Assembly: GCA_028867595.1 (NCBI GenBank)
Contig: JAGWGB010000008.1
Coordinates: 1 to 64,000 of the forward strand
Origin: Nitrososphaerota archaeon
Lineage (GTDB): Archaea > Thermoproteota > Nitrososphaeria > Nitrososphaerales > Nitrosopumilaceae
Reading direction: 5' to 3'
Length of the DNA stretch: 64,000 bases
The notes under the pieces were generated by a model. The model worked only from the letters and a program-made list of their open reading frames with translations, was not told where the DNA came from and made no database searches. The position numbers and the translations under genes are program-made. Positions 16,417 to 25,291 of the stretch are shown one piece after another (the stretch's first letter is position 1; each line of letters begins with the position of its first letter).

Positions 16417-16827
16417 TTGTATCCAATCTTGAAAAATGTATTTATGTTATCACGGAAGGATTTTCCTATGCGGACGCAGTCTAATACGCCTCCATACTAT
16501 GCCGCAAAGGATGCGGTTCAAAAGGGAGATGAGTTGCCATATGCAAAAAATCTCTTATGGATGGTATTTGCAGGCTCTAGAGGCGGACAGAACCGAGTCA
16601 AAATGGCTCTTACTTTGAAAAAGTCTCCACTCAATGCGCACCAGCTATCAAAAGAGCTTGGGTTGAACTATCGTGCAATACAGCATCACATAAGTGTCCT
16701 TGAAAAAAATAATCTTGTGTCGCATGTAGGTCAAAAATACGGCACTACGTACTTTCTTTCCACTTTTCTTGAAGTAAACATGGAAGTCTTCGACGAGATT
16801 GTAGCAGGCCTGTATCGAGGTAAATGA
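16417..16827 (+). CDS. ArsR-like winged-helix regulator, paralogue 2
   Basis: Tandem paralogue of the preceding gene: LPYAKNLLWMVFAGSRGG and NAHQLSKELGLNYRAIQHHISVLEKNNLV. It is longer by an N-terminal extension if the TTG at 16417 is used; ATG at 16444 or 16468 are alternatives. It lies three bases after the first paralogue's stop, so the two form an operon with the next membrane protein. Confidence 0.7.
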   Translation: MYPILKNVFMLSRKDFPMRTQSNTPPYYAAKDAVQKGDELPYAKNLLWMVFAGSRGGQNRVKMALTLKKSPLNAHQLSKELGLNYRAIQHHISVLEKNNLVSHVGQKYGTTYFLSTFLEVNMEVFDEIVAGLYRGK

Positions 16828-16845
16828 CGGGGAGACCATGAATTG

Positions 16846-17127
16846 ATGACCATAATTCCATACTGTGCAATTGTTGCAATGGCAAACATGGCGGTCTTTA
16901 GCGTCTTGATTGCTACATTTGTAAAGATGTACTCTAAAACAAAATCACAGGTCCACCTGGGAATGATCTTCTTTGTCGGAATGCTGTTTTTAGACAATGC
17001 TGTAAACGTATACACATATTTTTTCATGTTTAATTTGTATCAGGAAGCACTGTTGCCATTTATTCTGGCAGTGCGCATAATTCAACTAGTGGGCTCGCTA
17101 GTGTTTTTGAAGATAACTTGGCAGTAA
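16846..17127 (+). CDS. Small three-helix membrane protein
   Basis: About 93 residues with hydrophobic segments near 5-26, 38-60 and 68-90. No functional motif. ATG at 16846 is chosen over the adjacent TTG. Co-directional and close to the two winged-helix genes; regulator plus small membrane protein pairs are common in this lineage, and a sensory or signalling role is only a guess. Confidence 0.6.
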   Translation: MTIIPYCAIVAMANMAVFSVLIATFVKMYSKTKSQVHLGMIFFVGMLFLDNAVNVYTYFFMFNLYQEALLPFILAVRIIQLVGSLVFLKITWQ

Positions 17128-17223
17128 GTTTCAAAAATTATGCGACAGGAAATTTCAAGTAGATTAAGATTGCTACATTTTTCTACTTAATCGCTATATT
17201 CTTGAAATTAAAAATTCTAGTAA

Positions 17224-17859
17224 ATGAAAAACCTAGTCTTTGGCAGTTTGTTGTCTATAACATTGATTGCATTAGTTGGAATCTCAAGCGAGGGACACGC
17301 ATGGGCTCTGACATCGTCAAGCTCATCTACTTCACTTGCTTCTGATGCAATAAAAAACAACCCGCTTGCAATGAAGATTCTTCAAAACATCGAGATCTCA
17401 AAGCAGAGAATAGCACAGATGCAACAAAATACGATCAATATGCAGCAAGTTGAACAAAAAAGAAGCATAGCAAAGACGCTGGAAGAGCAGGCATACCAAT
17501 CACTGCAAACCAAAATGGGAGTAAACGACTCGAAAAACTCCTATGCCAGGTTTGTCTCTACAGTTCAAAACAATAATGCAAAAAAAGTATTTTCTGGGCA
17601 ATTTAGTTTACTAAGCGACAGAGTTGATGCAGGTCATGCTGCAATGAAGCAAGTTCTTGATAATGGAGGAACATGGGAGGATGCAATGAATGCATTTTCG
17701 CAATATGCAGCAATAAAAAGGACAGACATGGTACAGGCAAACCAGAACTTGAACCTGCAGTATGGTTTGGCTGACGCAACAGTCCAGTCCTCCTTTGACA
17801 AGAACGGCATGTTGCCTGATGACTATATCAAGATGCCATCTGCATTTCTGTCTCGCTAG
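17224..17859 (+). CDS. Secreted helical/coiled-coil protein, unknown function
   Basis: 211 residues: signal peptide (about 1-28, ending near GHAWA), Ser/Thr-rich stretch, then Gln/Met-rich helices (for example SKQRIAQMQQNTINMQQVEQ) likely to form a coiled coil. No known family recognised. Its stop codon shares CTAG with the stop of the convergent aminotransferase gene. Confidence 0.6.
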   Translation: MKNLVFGSLLSITLIALVGISSEGHAWALTSSSSSTSLASDAIKNNPLAMKILQNIEISKQRIAQMQQNTINMQQVEQKRSIAKTLEEQAYQSLQTKMGVNDSKNSYARFVSTVQNNNAKKVFSGQFSLLSDRVDAGHAAMKQVLDNGGTWEDAMNAFSQYAAIKRTDMVQANQNLNLQYGLADATVQSSFDKNGMLPDDYIKMPSAFLSR

Positions 17860-19067
17860 TTCTTAGAAAGAATCTGCGTCATTATCTCAAGGCCTTGCTC
17901 TATCTGTTTTTTTGTTATCACAAGCGGAGGTATTATTCTAAGAGACTTTTGGCCTGCGCCAAGTGTGAGAAGGCCGCTCTTGAACAACTCGACAATTTTT
18001 TTCTCCCTTCGCACTCTTGTATCAAACTCTAGCCCAATCATTAGTCCAAGTCCCCTGACGCCGATCACTCCTTTTTTGCCCACAAGTTCTTCGAGCCCTT
18101 TTTTTAGCATGTTTCCCATCTTGGTTGCATTTTCAAGCAGCCTGTCGCGTTTTATGACCTGGATTGTTCTCATCCCTGCTGCCATGTCTATCCTGCTTCC
18201 ACCTCCCCATGTGCTTGAAAGAGCAGACCTTTCTTTTGGTTCTAATCTCTTGTTGTACATTGTAGCTCCGACCTGCAGTGCTTTTGCAGCAGTCATAATG
18301 TCGGGCTTGACATTGTAATGCTCAAAGGCCCACCACTTGCCTGTATGTCCAAGACCTGATTGCACCTCGTCTAAAATAAGAGGCACGCCGTACTCTGTTG
18401 CATATTTTCGTAAATTCTTGATGAACTTTCTGCTTGCAACGTTGTATCCTCCCTCTCCTTGCACGACTTCGGTTAGGATGAAAGCAACCTTGTTTTTCTT
18501 GAGAAGAGATTCTACTGCATCAATCTCTGGGTCATCGTCTTGCGAACAAAACTTGATCCTCTTTACTGGAAACTCTGGAAAGTTGTGCTTGTGCACTGGC
18601 TTGCTTAAAGTAAATGTGAGCGCGCCAAGAGTTCTCCCATGGAACGCACCAAGGCACGAGACTCCTGGCAGGGGTCCCATCTTTCTGTATGCAATCTTTA
18701 TTGCATTCTCTACTGCCTCTGCACCACTGTTGATAAAAAATGACTTGAAGTTTGCTGGAACAATCTTTGATACCTCTTCTGCAATCTCGGCATGCTCTTT
18801 TGAGTAAAAGTCCTGGCCTGCTATCTTATGGGTTCCGTTTGTAGAATATTCTGCCAATATCTCGATTATGTCAGGATGTGAATAACCTATGGGGCATGCA
18901 CCTATGTTTGATGTAAAATCAAGAAACCTGTTGCCGTCCAGGTCTTCGATGATGCAGTCGTGGCCGTTTGCAATGACAAGAGGATACATGAATGTGGAAT
19001 CATAGGCATACCTTTTCATCTTGTCAATTACTCGCCTTGAGTTTGGGCCTGGCAAATCTATCTTCAT
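17856..19067 (-). CDS. Class III PLP-dependent aminotransferase
   Basis: 403 residues, fold type I. NSGAEAVENAIKIAYRKMG, HGRTLGALTFT, LILDEVQSGLGHTGKWWAFEH and the PLP lysine in MTAAKALQVGA mark the acetylornithine/4-aminobutyrate/lysine-epsilon aminotransferase group. The C-terminal LRIIPPLVITKKQIEQGL is typical. Substrate cannot be fixed from sequence; GABA, ornithine-type or lysine side-chain amines are candidates. Confidence 0.85.
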   Translation of the reverse strand: MKIDLPGPNSRRVIDKMKRYAYDSTFMYPLVIANGHDCIIEDLDGNRFLDFTSNIGACPIGYSHPDIIEILAEYSTNGTHKIAGQDFYSKEHAEIAEEVSKIVPANFKSFFINSGAEAVENAIKIAYRKMGPLPGVSCLGAFHGRTLGALTFTLSKPVHKHNFPEFPVKRIKFCSQDDDPEIDAVESLLKKNKVAFILTEVVQGEGGYNVASRKFIKNLRKYATEYGVPLILDEVQSGLGHTGKWWAFEHYNVKPDIMTAAKALQVGATMYNKRLEPKERSALSSTWGGGSRIDMAAGMRTIQVIKRDRLLENATKMGNMLKKGLEELVGKKGVIGVRGLGLMIGLEFDTRVRREKKIVELFKSGLLTLGAGQKSLRIIPPLVITKKQIEQGLEIMTQILSKN

Positions 19068-19274
19068 GATTTTGTCATCCTTGATGATATCTAATGGAAA
19101 ATTTTTCTAATAAAGGCTGTCATGATATCCATGGGAGAAAACCATAGGGGATTTGACGAGCCTACACGAAAACAGAGACAACGAAGGGCAAGGAAAGCAA
19201 GAAGACTGCAAAAACCAGCTTAATGCATTTACCCACATAAACACACGGACAGGAAGAGAGTTCTTATTGCTCAT

Positions 19275-19685
19275 ATGTATATTATATCCGTGCAAGCATG
19301 TCGCAAGGTCAGATTCAATTTCACCACAATTGATTCACGTTATTATGCAGGTGGAAAAACTGATTTCTCTATTGTTCTGGCAGATATTGAAAAAAAACTG
19401 CCCCCACACATAAAAAAATTACAATATGGAAAAGAGGACAAAAGCTCGCCAAAAGTATACGTAGAATATTCAATTGGTTATGATGACGCTGATCTTCCCA
19501 AGCAGGAAAAAGAGGGCTCTTTTGCAAGATTCCTTGCCAAAGACCCTTACGAAGAGCTTCTTGAAGACGATATTGAACTGGTAAAAAACATCATAAAAAA
19601 GACATACGGCGTATCAAAGGACGAAAGCAATAAGATCGAGTACAAGATAATTTCCGAAGGTGTAATGCACGGAGATAATGGGTAG
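19275..19685 (+). CDS. Hypothetical protein coupled to radical SAM gene
   Basis: 136 residues if the ATG at 19275 is used; GTG at 19290 is an alternative. The composition is charged and soluble, with no Cys pairs. The 3' end overlaps the radical SAM gene by eight bases, so the two are co-translated and may act together, for instance as substrate or accessory. Family not recognised. Confidence 0.55.
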   Translation: MYIISVQACRKVRFNFTTIDSRYYAGGKTDFSIVLADIEKKLPPHIKKLQYGKEDKSSPKVYVEYSIGYDDADLPKQEKEGSFARFLAKDPYEELLEDDIELVKNIIKKTYGVSKDESNKIEYKIISEGVMHGDNG

Positions 19686-20619
19686 GGGTTTCTCCCAGAT
19701 AATTCGGGAATCTCCGGCATATTTCCATGTAGGCCTCAAGGTTGCAGGCTATAAAATTTTCAACAAACGCAGCCCAATCTACGGCTCTGCTGACATCATC
19801 AACGTCTGCAACCTGCACTGTACTCACTGCTACTGGTGGCTTAACAGGAAAGAAAACGAGGAGCTTACAGTAGAGCAGTGGAAGAAAGTAATTGATGAAA
19901 AGTTCAAAAAGAAACATGTATTTCTAATTACACTTGTTGGGGGGGAACCAACTCTAAGACCGGATGTCATACAGTTGTTTGCAAAAGAATATCCAAAGAG
20001 GATCTGCGTGGTCTCAAATGGAACCTTGCCGTTAGTCAAAGTTCCCGGAGTGTACTTTTATTGGATCTCAATTGATGGCACAGAACAGGTCCATGACAGC
20101 ATACGTGGCAAGGGCTCTTATGAAAAGACTCGAAAAAATATCTTGGATTACATCGGACAAAACGGGGAAAAGGGATGGAAAGACATCTGGATATCTATGA
20201 CAATCAACTCGCTAAACTACAAAACTGTCAAGGATGTAATAGATGAATGGTATCCCTATGTAAACAAGATAGGGTTTCAGTTCCACACGCCGTTTATGAA
20301 AGGCGATCCTCTCTGGCTGCCATATGGACCTGAAAGGACAAGACTTGTAGACGACATAATATGGCTCAAGTCAAAATACGAGGATGATTATATCATAAAC
20401 CCGAAAAAACAACTTGAACTTATGAAGCAAAGCTGGGGTGGCAAAGGAACGACACCAATTGATTGCCCCACATGGTCAATCATATCAGTTGATCACATGG
20501 GACGAGAAAAAAGACCATGCTGCATTGGAAGTGCTGAAAATGATTCTCTCAAGCCAATATGCGAGGATTGCGGGCTGGGATGTTATTCCGTGTTTGTGGC
20601 AAACGGAATGAAAGGGTAA
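19678..20619 (+). CDS. Radical SAM protein with Cys-rich C-terminus
   Basis: 313 residues. NVCNLHCTHCYWW is the CxxxCxxC radical SAM cluster motif and LVGGEPTLRPDV is the GGE SAM-binding motif. The C-terminal segment with Cys at CPTW, RPCC and CEDCGLGCYS looks like a SPASM/twitch-type auxiliary cluster site. Reaction unknown: peptide modification and cofactor or lipid modification are both possible. It does not match AhbC/AhbD by eye. Confidence 0.8.
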   Translation: MGRGFSQIIRESPAYFHVGLKVAGYKIFNKRSPIYGSADIINVCNLHCTHCYWWLNRKENEELTVEQWKKVIDEKFKKKHVFLITLVGGEPTLRPDVIQLFAKEYPKRICVVSNGTLPLVKVPGVYFYWISIDGTEQVHDSIRGKGSYEKTRKNILDYIGQNGEKGWKDIWISMTINSLNYKTVKDVIDEWYPYVNKIGFQFHTPFMKGDPLWLPYGPERTRLVDDIIWLKSKYEDDYIINPKKQLELMKQSWGGKGTTPIDCPTWSIISVDHMGREKRPCCIGSAENDSLKPICEDCGLGCYSVFVANGMKG

Positions 20620-20792
20620 AAAATTCCAAGATGAAATCAATTGTGTTATCTTGTCTTGTTGGTTTTGCGTTACCATGATCTTTTTGCATGCAAGAATAAT
20701 CAATTTGCCAAGTGAAATGGATCTGCATCTGATATTTTATTGAAAAATTCTAAATTCAACATGCTTAATAGCAATGCAAAATGTTGTTAATA

Positions 20793-20846
20793 ATGGCAAA
20801 AGCCAAAACAAAATCGAAATCAAAAGCAAAAAAATCCAAGAAATAA
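20793..20846 (+). CDS. Putative 17-residue Lys/Ser/Ala micropeptide
   Basis: An ATG-TAA ORF encodes MAKAKTKSKSKAKKSKK. It lies in a 465-nt gap otherwise without genes. A TATA-like gcttaatag is about 27-33 nt upstream, and a hairpin followed by a pyrimidine tract begins eight nt after the stop. Histone-tail-like composition is notable, but such a short ORF could be chance. Confidence 0.3.
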   Translation: MAKAKTKSKSKAKKSKK

Positions 20847-20853
20847 GAACAGT

Positions 20854-20883
20854 GACCTGTAAAAGGTCTCTTCCTTTTCTTCC
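20854..20883 (+). terminator. Hairpin with pyrimidine tract
   Basis: GACCT (20854-20858) and AGGTC (20864-20868) form a five-base stem with a GTAAA loop, followed by tcttccttttcttcc. The placement just after the micro-ORF suggests a transcript end. Confidence 0.4.
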
Positions 20884-21084
20884 AATTTTCCATAAATGCG
20901 ACTGAATCCAAGTCTCACAGTCTTTGAATTTTTTAAATTGATTGAAAAATCGAATCCTTAGAGATTTGAGCCTTGATAATGCAGTCAAGAAGTTTATCTA
21001 GAGTTTCAGGGTGTCTTTCAAAGCAAGTTCGTCTGTTTCAATCATACAATTAGATGTTAATTTGTCATCCATAAAGAAAAAACA

Positions 21085-22158
21085 TTGAGTCAGCAGACAA
21101 ATGAAAAATCACAAAAAATGATGGCAGGAGAGAATCTAGTAGAAAAAGAACTTAACGAACTAAGTATAACAGAGCGTGAACTTCAAGAGAAAGAGAAACA
21201 CCTCAACCATCTTACCACAGAGTCTATAGAAAAACTGAGAGAAGTATCCAAAATTAACCAAGATCTACAGAACAGGGTGAGATCATTACAGGATCTAAGC
21301 ATGTCAGTAAATGCTAAAAATGATGAGCTAAAAAGAGCCAACCATGAACTTGAAAAACAGAAAAATTACAACCACCAAATAAGTCTAGAACTCAAGGTTA
21401 AGCTGGAAAAAGTTCTTGAAGAAGAAAAAGAACTGGCATCGCAACGTGATTCTTTGGCACGTCAATTGGAAGCAGCAACAAAGGATCTAGTTAAAGCAGA
21501 AAAGTTTGCCGTGGTGGGTGAGCTTGCGGCAAGATTGGCTCATGATTTGAGAAACCCTCTCTCAGTTATCAAAAATACCATGGATATAATGTCTGCCAAA
21601 CCTACTATGAGAATTGAAGAACGACTCCAGTATGCTGCAAGATTTCAGAGAGCAGTTCAACGTATGTCACACCAGATCGACGATGTTTTAGACTTTGTGA
21701 AAAAAACTGACTTGGTGTTACAGCCAACTACGCTATTTTCAATTATGGAAAGTGCGATTAGCGGGCTAGTCGTTCCGTCAAATGTGAGAATAAGTAAACC
21801 ACCGCAAGACATACAGATCAATTGCGAGTCAAGAAAACTAGAAGCCGTATTTTCCAATCTTATAATGAATTCAATACAAGCTATGGATGAGAAAGGTGAG
21901 ATAAGGATACGAGTAAGTGACCTCGGTTCAAGTATCAAAATCGAATTTGAAGATACTGGTCCCGGAATCCCGCCAAATATTATCTCAAAACTGTTTGAAC
22001 CATTATTTACAACAAAACTTACGGGAACAGGACTAGGACTTTCAATATGTAAAAACATCATAGAACAGCACGGTGGCGCTATCACAGTAAAATCACCACC
22101 TACCGTTTTCACAATAAATCTTCCAAAAAACATAGCACAGAGCAAACAAATTCGTTAG
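21085..22158 (+). CDS. Soluble sensor histidine kinase
   Basis: 357 residues with a TTG start. Residues about 1-145 are a long charged coiled coil; HisKA follows with the phospho-acceptor His153 in LAARLAHDLRNPLSVIK, then HATPase_c with FSNLIMNSIQAMDE (N box), EDTGPGIPP (G1) and GTGLGLSICKNIIEQHGG (G2). No membrane span, so it is a cytoplasmic sensor with coiled-coil input. The response regulator lies directly downstream. Confidence 0.9.
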   Translation: MSQQTNEKSQKMMAGENLVEKELNELSITERELQEKEKHLNHLTTESIEKLREVSKINQDLQNRVRSLQDLSMSVNAKNDELKRANHELEKQKNYNHQISLELKVKLEKVLEEEKELASQRDSLARQLEAATKDLVKAEKFAVVGELAARLAHDLRNPLSVIKNTMDIMSAKPTMRIEERLQYAARFQRAVQRMSHQIDDVLDFVKKTDLVLQPTTLFSIMESAISGLVVPSNVRISKPPQDIQINCESRKLEAVFSNLIMNSIQAMDEKGEIRIRVSDLGSSIKIEFEDTGPGIPPNIISKLFEPLFTTKLTGTGLGLSICKNIIEQHGGAITVKSPPTVFTINLPKNIAQSKQIR

Positions 22159-22230
22159 TGCATGGTTATAGGCCAGCTTGTCAGTCCCGTACAAGCTACG
22201 TTATTTTATAAATCCGAACTTTACACAATC

Positions 22231-22638
22231 ATGGAAGTAGGAAGTCAATTACAAACAAACAGGGTTCATTCAAACATGAATGTCATCGTAATAGATGATG
22301 ATGTAGATGTACGAGACCTCTTTGTGGAATTACTCCAAATGAGTAAGATTAACATTTTAGGAATTGGCTCTAACGGCAAAGATGCGCTGGAGTTGTACAA
22401 ACTTCATAATCCGGATATTGTATTTATTGATTATATCATGCCACAATACGATGGACTCTATGGTGCAGAGAAGATTAAAGAGTTTGATCCTCATGCAAAA
22501 ATAGTCTTGGTATCTGGGTCGTATATTGAGAAAGGAAGATTGGATACTCTGGTCAGCGCCATTCTCAAGAAACCAATCGAGATTAACGATGTGATCAGCA
22601 CAATTAACAATGTGGCCTGCGCAATGAATATCAAATGA
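22231..22638 (+). CDS. Response regulator, receiver domain only
   Basis: CheY-like receiver: VIVIDDDVDVRDLF, phospho-acceptor Asp in DIVFIDYIMPQYDG, Ser/Thr switch in VLVSGSY and Lys in ILKKPIEI. No output domain. The frame opens at 22162, but a TATA box (TTTTATAAAT, about 22204-22212) just upstream suggests a leaderless start at ATG 22231; ATG 22276 begins the domain itself. Likely partner of the adjacent histidine kinase. Confidence 0.85.
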   Translation: MEVGSQLQTNRVHSNMNVIVIDDDVDVRDLFVELLQMSKINILGIGSNGKDALELYKLHNPDIVFIDYIMPQYDGLYGAEKIKEFDPHAKIVLVSGSYIEKGRLDTLVSAILKKPIEINDVISTINNVACAMNIK

Positions 22639-22860
22639 GAGTATGTCTCTTGCCCAACTCAATTCTGCCTTTGATAATGCAATAGAGAATCTCATCTAAC
22701 TTGTTTGCAGAGATATTTAATACAAAAAGATGATTTTCAAGATTGATTTTACATGTGAAGAAATCCTCATTCTCCTAAATTTCAGTAGGAACAAACCTGA
22801 TAATCAAAGATGATAAACTTACTCCCGTCTTATCTACTTCAAATCGAATGATCATGTATA

Positions 22861-23088
22861 ATGAACAAGACTATAACATCACTTACAATTGCCCTTCTAC
22901 TTGTACCTGTTTTAGCTGTAGGTGGTTTTGTAGAGTACAACGCACATAGTTCATCTTATAATCCATCAACTGGAGGTACTTCCAATGTTGATTACCAACA
23001 CCATCACTGTACAATTGGCCTTCCATGCTACACTGTATGTGGAGATCATATTTGCAAACCCGGAGAGAAACCTCCGTCTGCGCATTAA
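22861..23088 (+). CDS. Small secreted Cys/His-rich protein
   Basis: 75 residues: signal peptide (about 1-22), then a His/Cys-rich mature part containing YQHHHCTIGLPCYTVCGDHICKPGE. The CGDHIC.PGE motif recurs in secreted thaumarchaeal proteins as I recall them; the four Cys and clustered His suggest disulfides or metal binding. Function unknown. Confidence 0.6.
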   Translation: MNKTITSLTIALLLVPVLAVGGFVEYNAHSSSYNPSTGGTSNVDYQHHHCTIGLPCYTVCGDHICKPGEKPPSAH

Positions 23089-23324
23089 TTCAATCGAATC
23101 AAGTCTGTCAAAGATTTAGAACATGTTGATACAATAAGAATATTCTAAAAGATCAATCCAGTTTAAGGATACAAATTACAAAAAAATGTTCTATACGTAA
23201 TAATTCATAACATGCAGAGAGTTAACATAACCCAGATCATTTTGGATATTGTGTTACCACCTCATGTTTAATCATGGCACAAACCAAGAAATATGCTGAT
23301 ATCTGCAAATAGGAAATAGCTAAA

Positions 23325-24800
23325 ATGTCTGACAAAGAAAATCAAGAACCGGCCCCGAATACCACCCCTCCATTGGTAGTCTCTTCTTCTGCCTGGATTA
23401 CGCTTGCTATCATGAGCGGGCTTGCCCTTACCACCATGTACGGGGAAACAATGGTCCTGCCAGCAATTCCTGACTTCATAAAAGATTTCGGTATATCATA
23501 CAACACCTCTTCTTGGATCCTTTCTTCGTATTTGATTGCAGGAGCAGTCATGACACCAATAGCCGGCAAGTTGTCCGATATCTATGGCAAAAAGAAGGTA
23601 CTTTTGATTGTGATGGCAATCTATTCATCAGGCATACTGGCTGGCGGTTTTGCAAACACGTTCTGGTTTATGATATCTGCAAGGATTGCGCAGGGTATAG
23701 GAATGTCAATGTTTCCAATCGGGTTTGGCGTTGTACAGGAAATATTTCCAATACGAAAAATTGCAATGGCTCAGGGAATATTTACTTCAACATTTTTTGG
23801 AGGGGCTGTAGTGGGATTGATGGCTGGAGCAAAAATAATCCTAGATTATGGATGGCACGCTACATTTTTTTCTGTGTTTCCAATTGCGGTTGGATTGGCT
23901 TTGATAATGACAAGATTGATACAAATCAAAAAACCAGAGCAAGAAAATAACGCCTTGAAAACAAAAATAGATCTAAATGGCGCCATCATGTTATCTGTCA
24001 CAGTAATTTTGTTTCTGATGGGGTTGTCTTATCTGCAGGAGATAGGCTCTGGAAATCTAATCGCGATAGCATTTTTTGCAGGAGCATTAGTATCTATGAT
24101 ATCTTTTGTGGTAATTGAGAAGAAGGTGTCGCATCCTCTAATGGACCTCAAACTTCTTGCCAACAAGGTGCTTTTGCCGTCAAACATCATCATAATGACA
24201 GTTGGAATGTCAACATTCATGGTATACCAGACGATTCCTATACTGATACGCAGCCCGCAGCCGCTTGGCTTTGGAGGAGACCCTGTAACCATAGCAAACG
24301 TTCAGCTGCCCTTTATGATAGTCTCACTTGTGGTATCTATAGCATCGGGATTCTTTCTGGCAAGAGTAGGTAACCTCAGACTCACTATTCTTGGAACAAT
24401 AATTTGCACAATAGGATTCTTTAGCATCTTGGCATTTCACTCGACTGAACCTATGATATCTCTCACGCTTACGATAATCTCAGTGGGGTTGTCATTTTCA
24501 ATCGTGGGCGCATTCAACATTGTCTTGATGCTGTCGCCACGAAAGGTAGTAGGAGTCTCACTTGGGATGACCGTGCTTTTGGCCTTGGTTGGAAACTCGA
24601 TTGGACCTTCACTTGCAGGCATGTATCAGCAAATGAATCAAGGCACAGTATCGAACATTTCTGGCAGCTTTCCAACTGCACAGGCCTATAATGAAATATT
24701 TGCCACTGCTGCGCTGATCTCAGTGCTTTCAGTTATACTTGCAACAGTTCTGCGAAAATCGATAAAACATCAAGTCACAACAGATCAAGATGCAACATAA
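23325..24800 (+). CDS. MFS multidrug-efflux-type transporter
   Basis: 491 residues with about 14 hydrophobic helices, as in the DHA2 (QacA/EmrB) drug:proton antiporters. SYLIAGAVMTPIAGKLSDIYGKKKVL is the motif A loop after TM2. The N-terminal 25 residues are Pro/Asn-rich and cytoplasmic. Substrate unknown; stands alone on the plus strand. Confidence 0.85.
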   Translation: MSDKENQEPAPNTTPPLVVSSSAWITLAIMSGLALTTMYGETMVLPAIPDFIKDFGISYNTSSWILSSYLIAGAVMTPIAGKLSDIYGKKKVLLIVMAIYSSGILAGGFANTFWFMISARIAQGIGMSMFPIGFGVVQEIFPIRKIAMAQGIFTSTFFGGAVVGLMAGAKIILDYGWHATFFSVFPIAVGLALIMTRLIQIKKPEQENNALKTKIDLNGAIMLSVTVILFLMGLSYLQEIGSGNLIAIAFFAGALVSMISFVVIEKKVSHPLMDLKLLANKVLLPSNIIIMTVGMSTFMVYQTIPILIRSPQPLGFGGDPVTIANVQLPFMIVSLVVSIASGFFLARVGNLRLTILGTIICTIGFFSILAFHSTEPMISLTLTIISVGLSFSIVGAFNIVLMLSPRKVVGVSLGMTVLLALVGNSIGPSLAGMYQQMNQGTVSNISGSFPTAQAYNEIFATAALISVLSVILATVLRKSIKHQVTTDQDAT

Positions 24801-24885
24801 CTTGGCCTTTACCTGCTAGCCGTTTCCTCTGGAAACATCACGGATATCTCCCAACCTGAATTTTGAAATGTGGAATTTCTTTAAT

Positions 24886-25152
24886 CTATGAACGCTTGAT
24901 GGCCCGTTTTACCGATTCCCTGTTCTTAAGAAGGTAATTTGTGGAATTGCTGGACTTGAAGTTCACCTTGACAATGCTACTTGTGATGAGTTTCATGAGT
25001 TTTGCCGGATGAGTCTCCACATCAAACCACTGCCATCCCAGATATTGCTTGTTTGATAGGTTCTCTTCTTCTTTTTGTACTGCCAGCTGGAGCGTCTTGA
25101 GGTATTCGGGCTTTTGGGCAAGCAATTGCACTGTGTTATTGTAATCCTGCAT
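24886..25152 (-). CDS. Conserved hypothetical protein (about 88 residues)
   Basis: Starts at the second Met (25152) of the frame: MQDYNNTVQLLAQKPEYLK, then NKQYLGWQWFDVETHPAKLM, a Trp-rich winged-helix-like stretch ending in NYLLKNRE. It reads like the N-terminal domain of a larger archaeal protein, so it may be a stand-alone domain or a truncated copy. On the minus strand, repeated TATA-like sequence (tatatgtatgtatatc) precedes it. The 85 nt before it (24801-24885) hold nothing clear. Confidence 0.5.
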   Translation of the reverse strand: MQDYNNTVQLLAQKPEYLKTLQLAVQKEEENLSNKQYLGWQWFDVETHPAKLMKLITSSIVKVNFKSSNSTNYLLKNRESVKRAIKRS

Positions 25153-25291
25153 GATGATATACATACATATACATACACATATACCTTTTTCTCGTAAACA
25201 ATTAAATGCCTAAAACTGAAATTCAGCCTCAAAGACCCAATCTATGAAAAACTGTTTCAATATTGTCAAGGGCTTGACCAGCTGACAAAAA

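Noticed and set aside
19107-19295. Short minus-strand frame between the aminotransferase and the 19275 gene
   Set aside because: No domain, composition or ribosome-site support, and it overlaps the promoter of the plus-strand gene.
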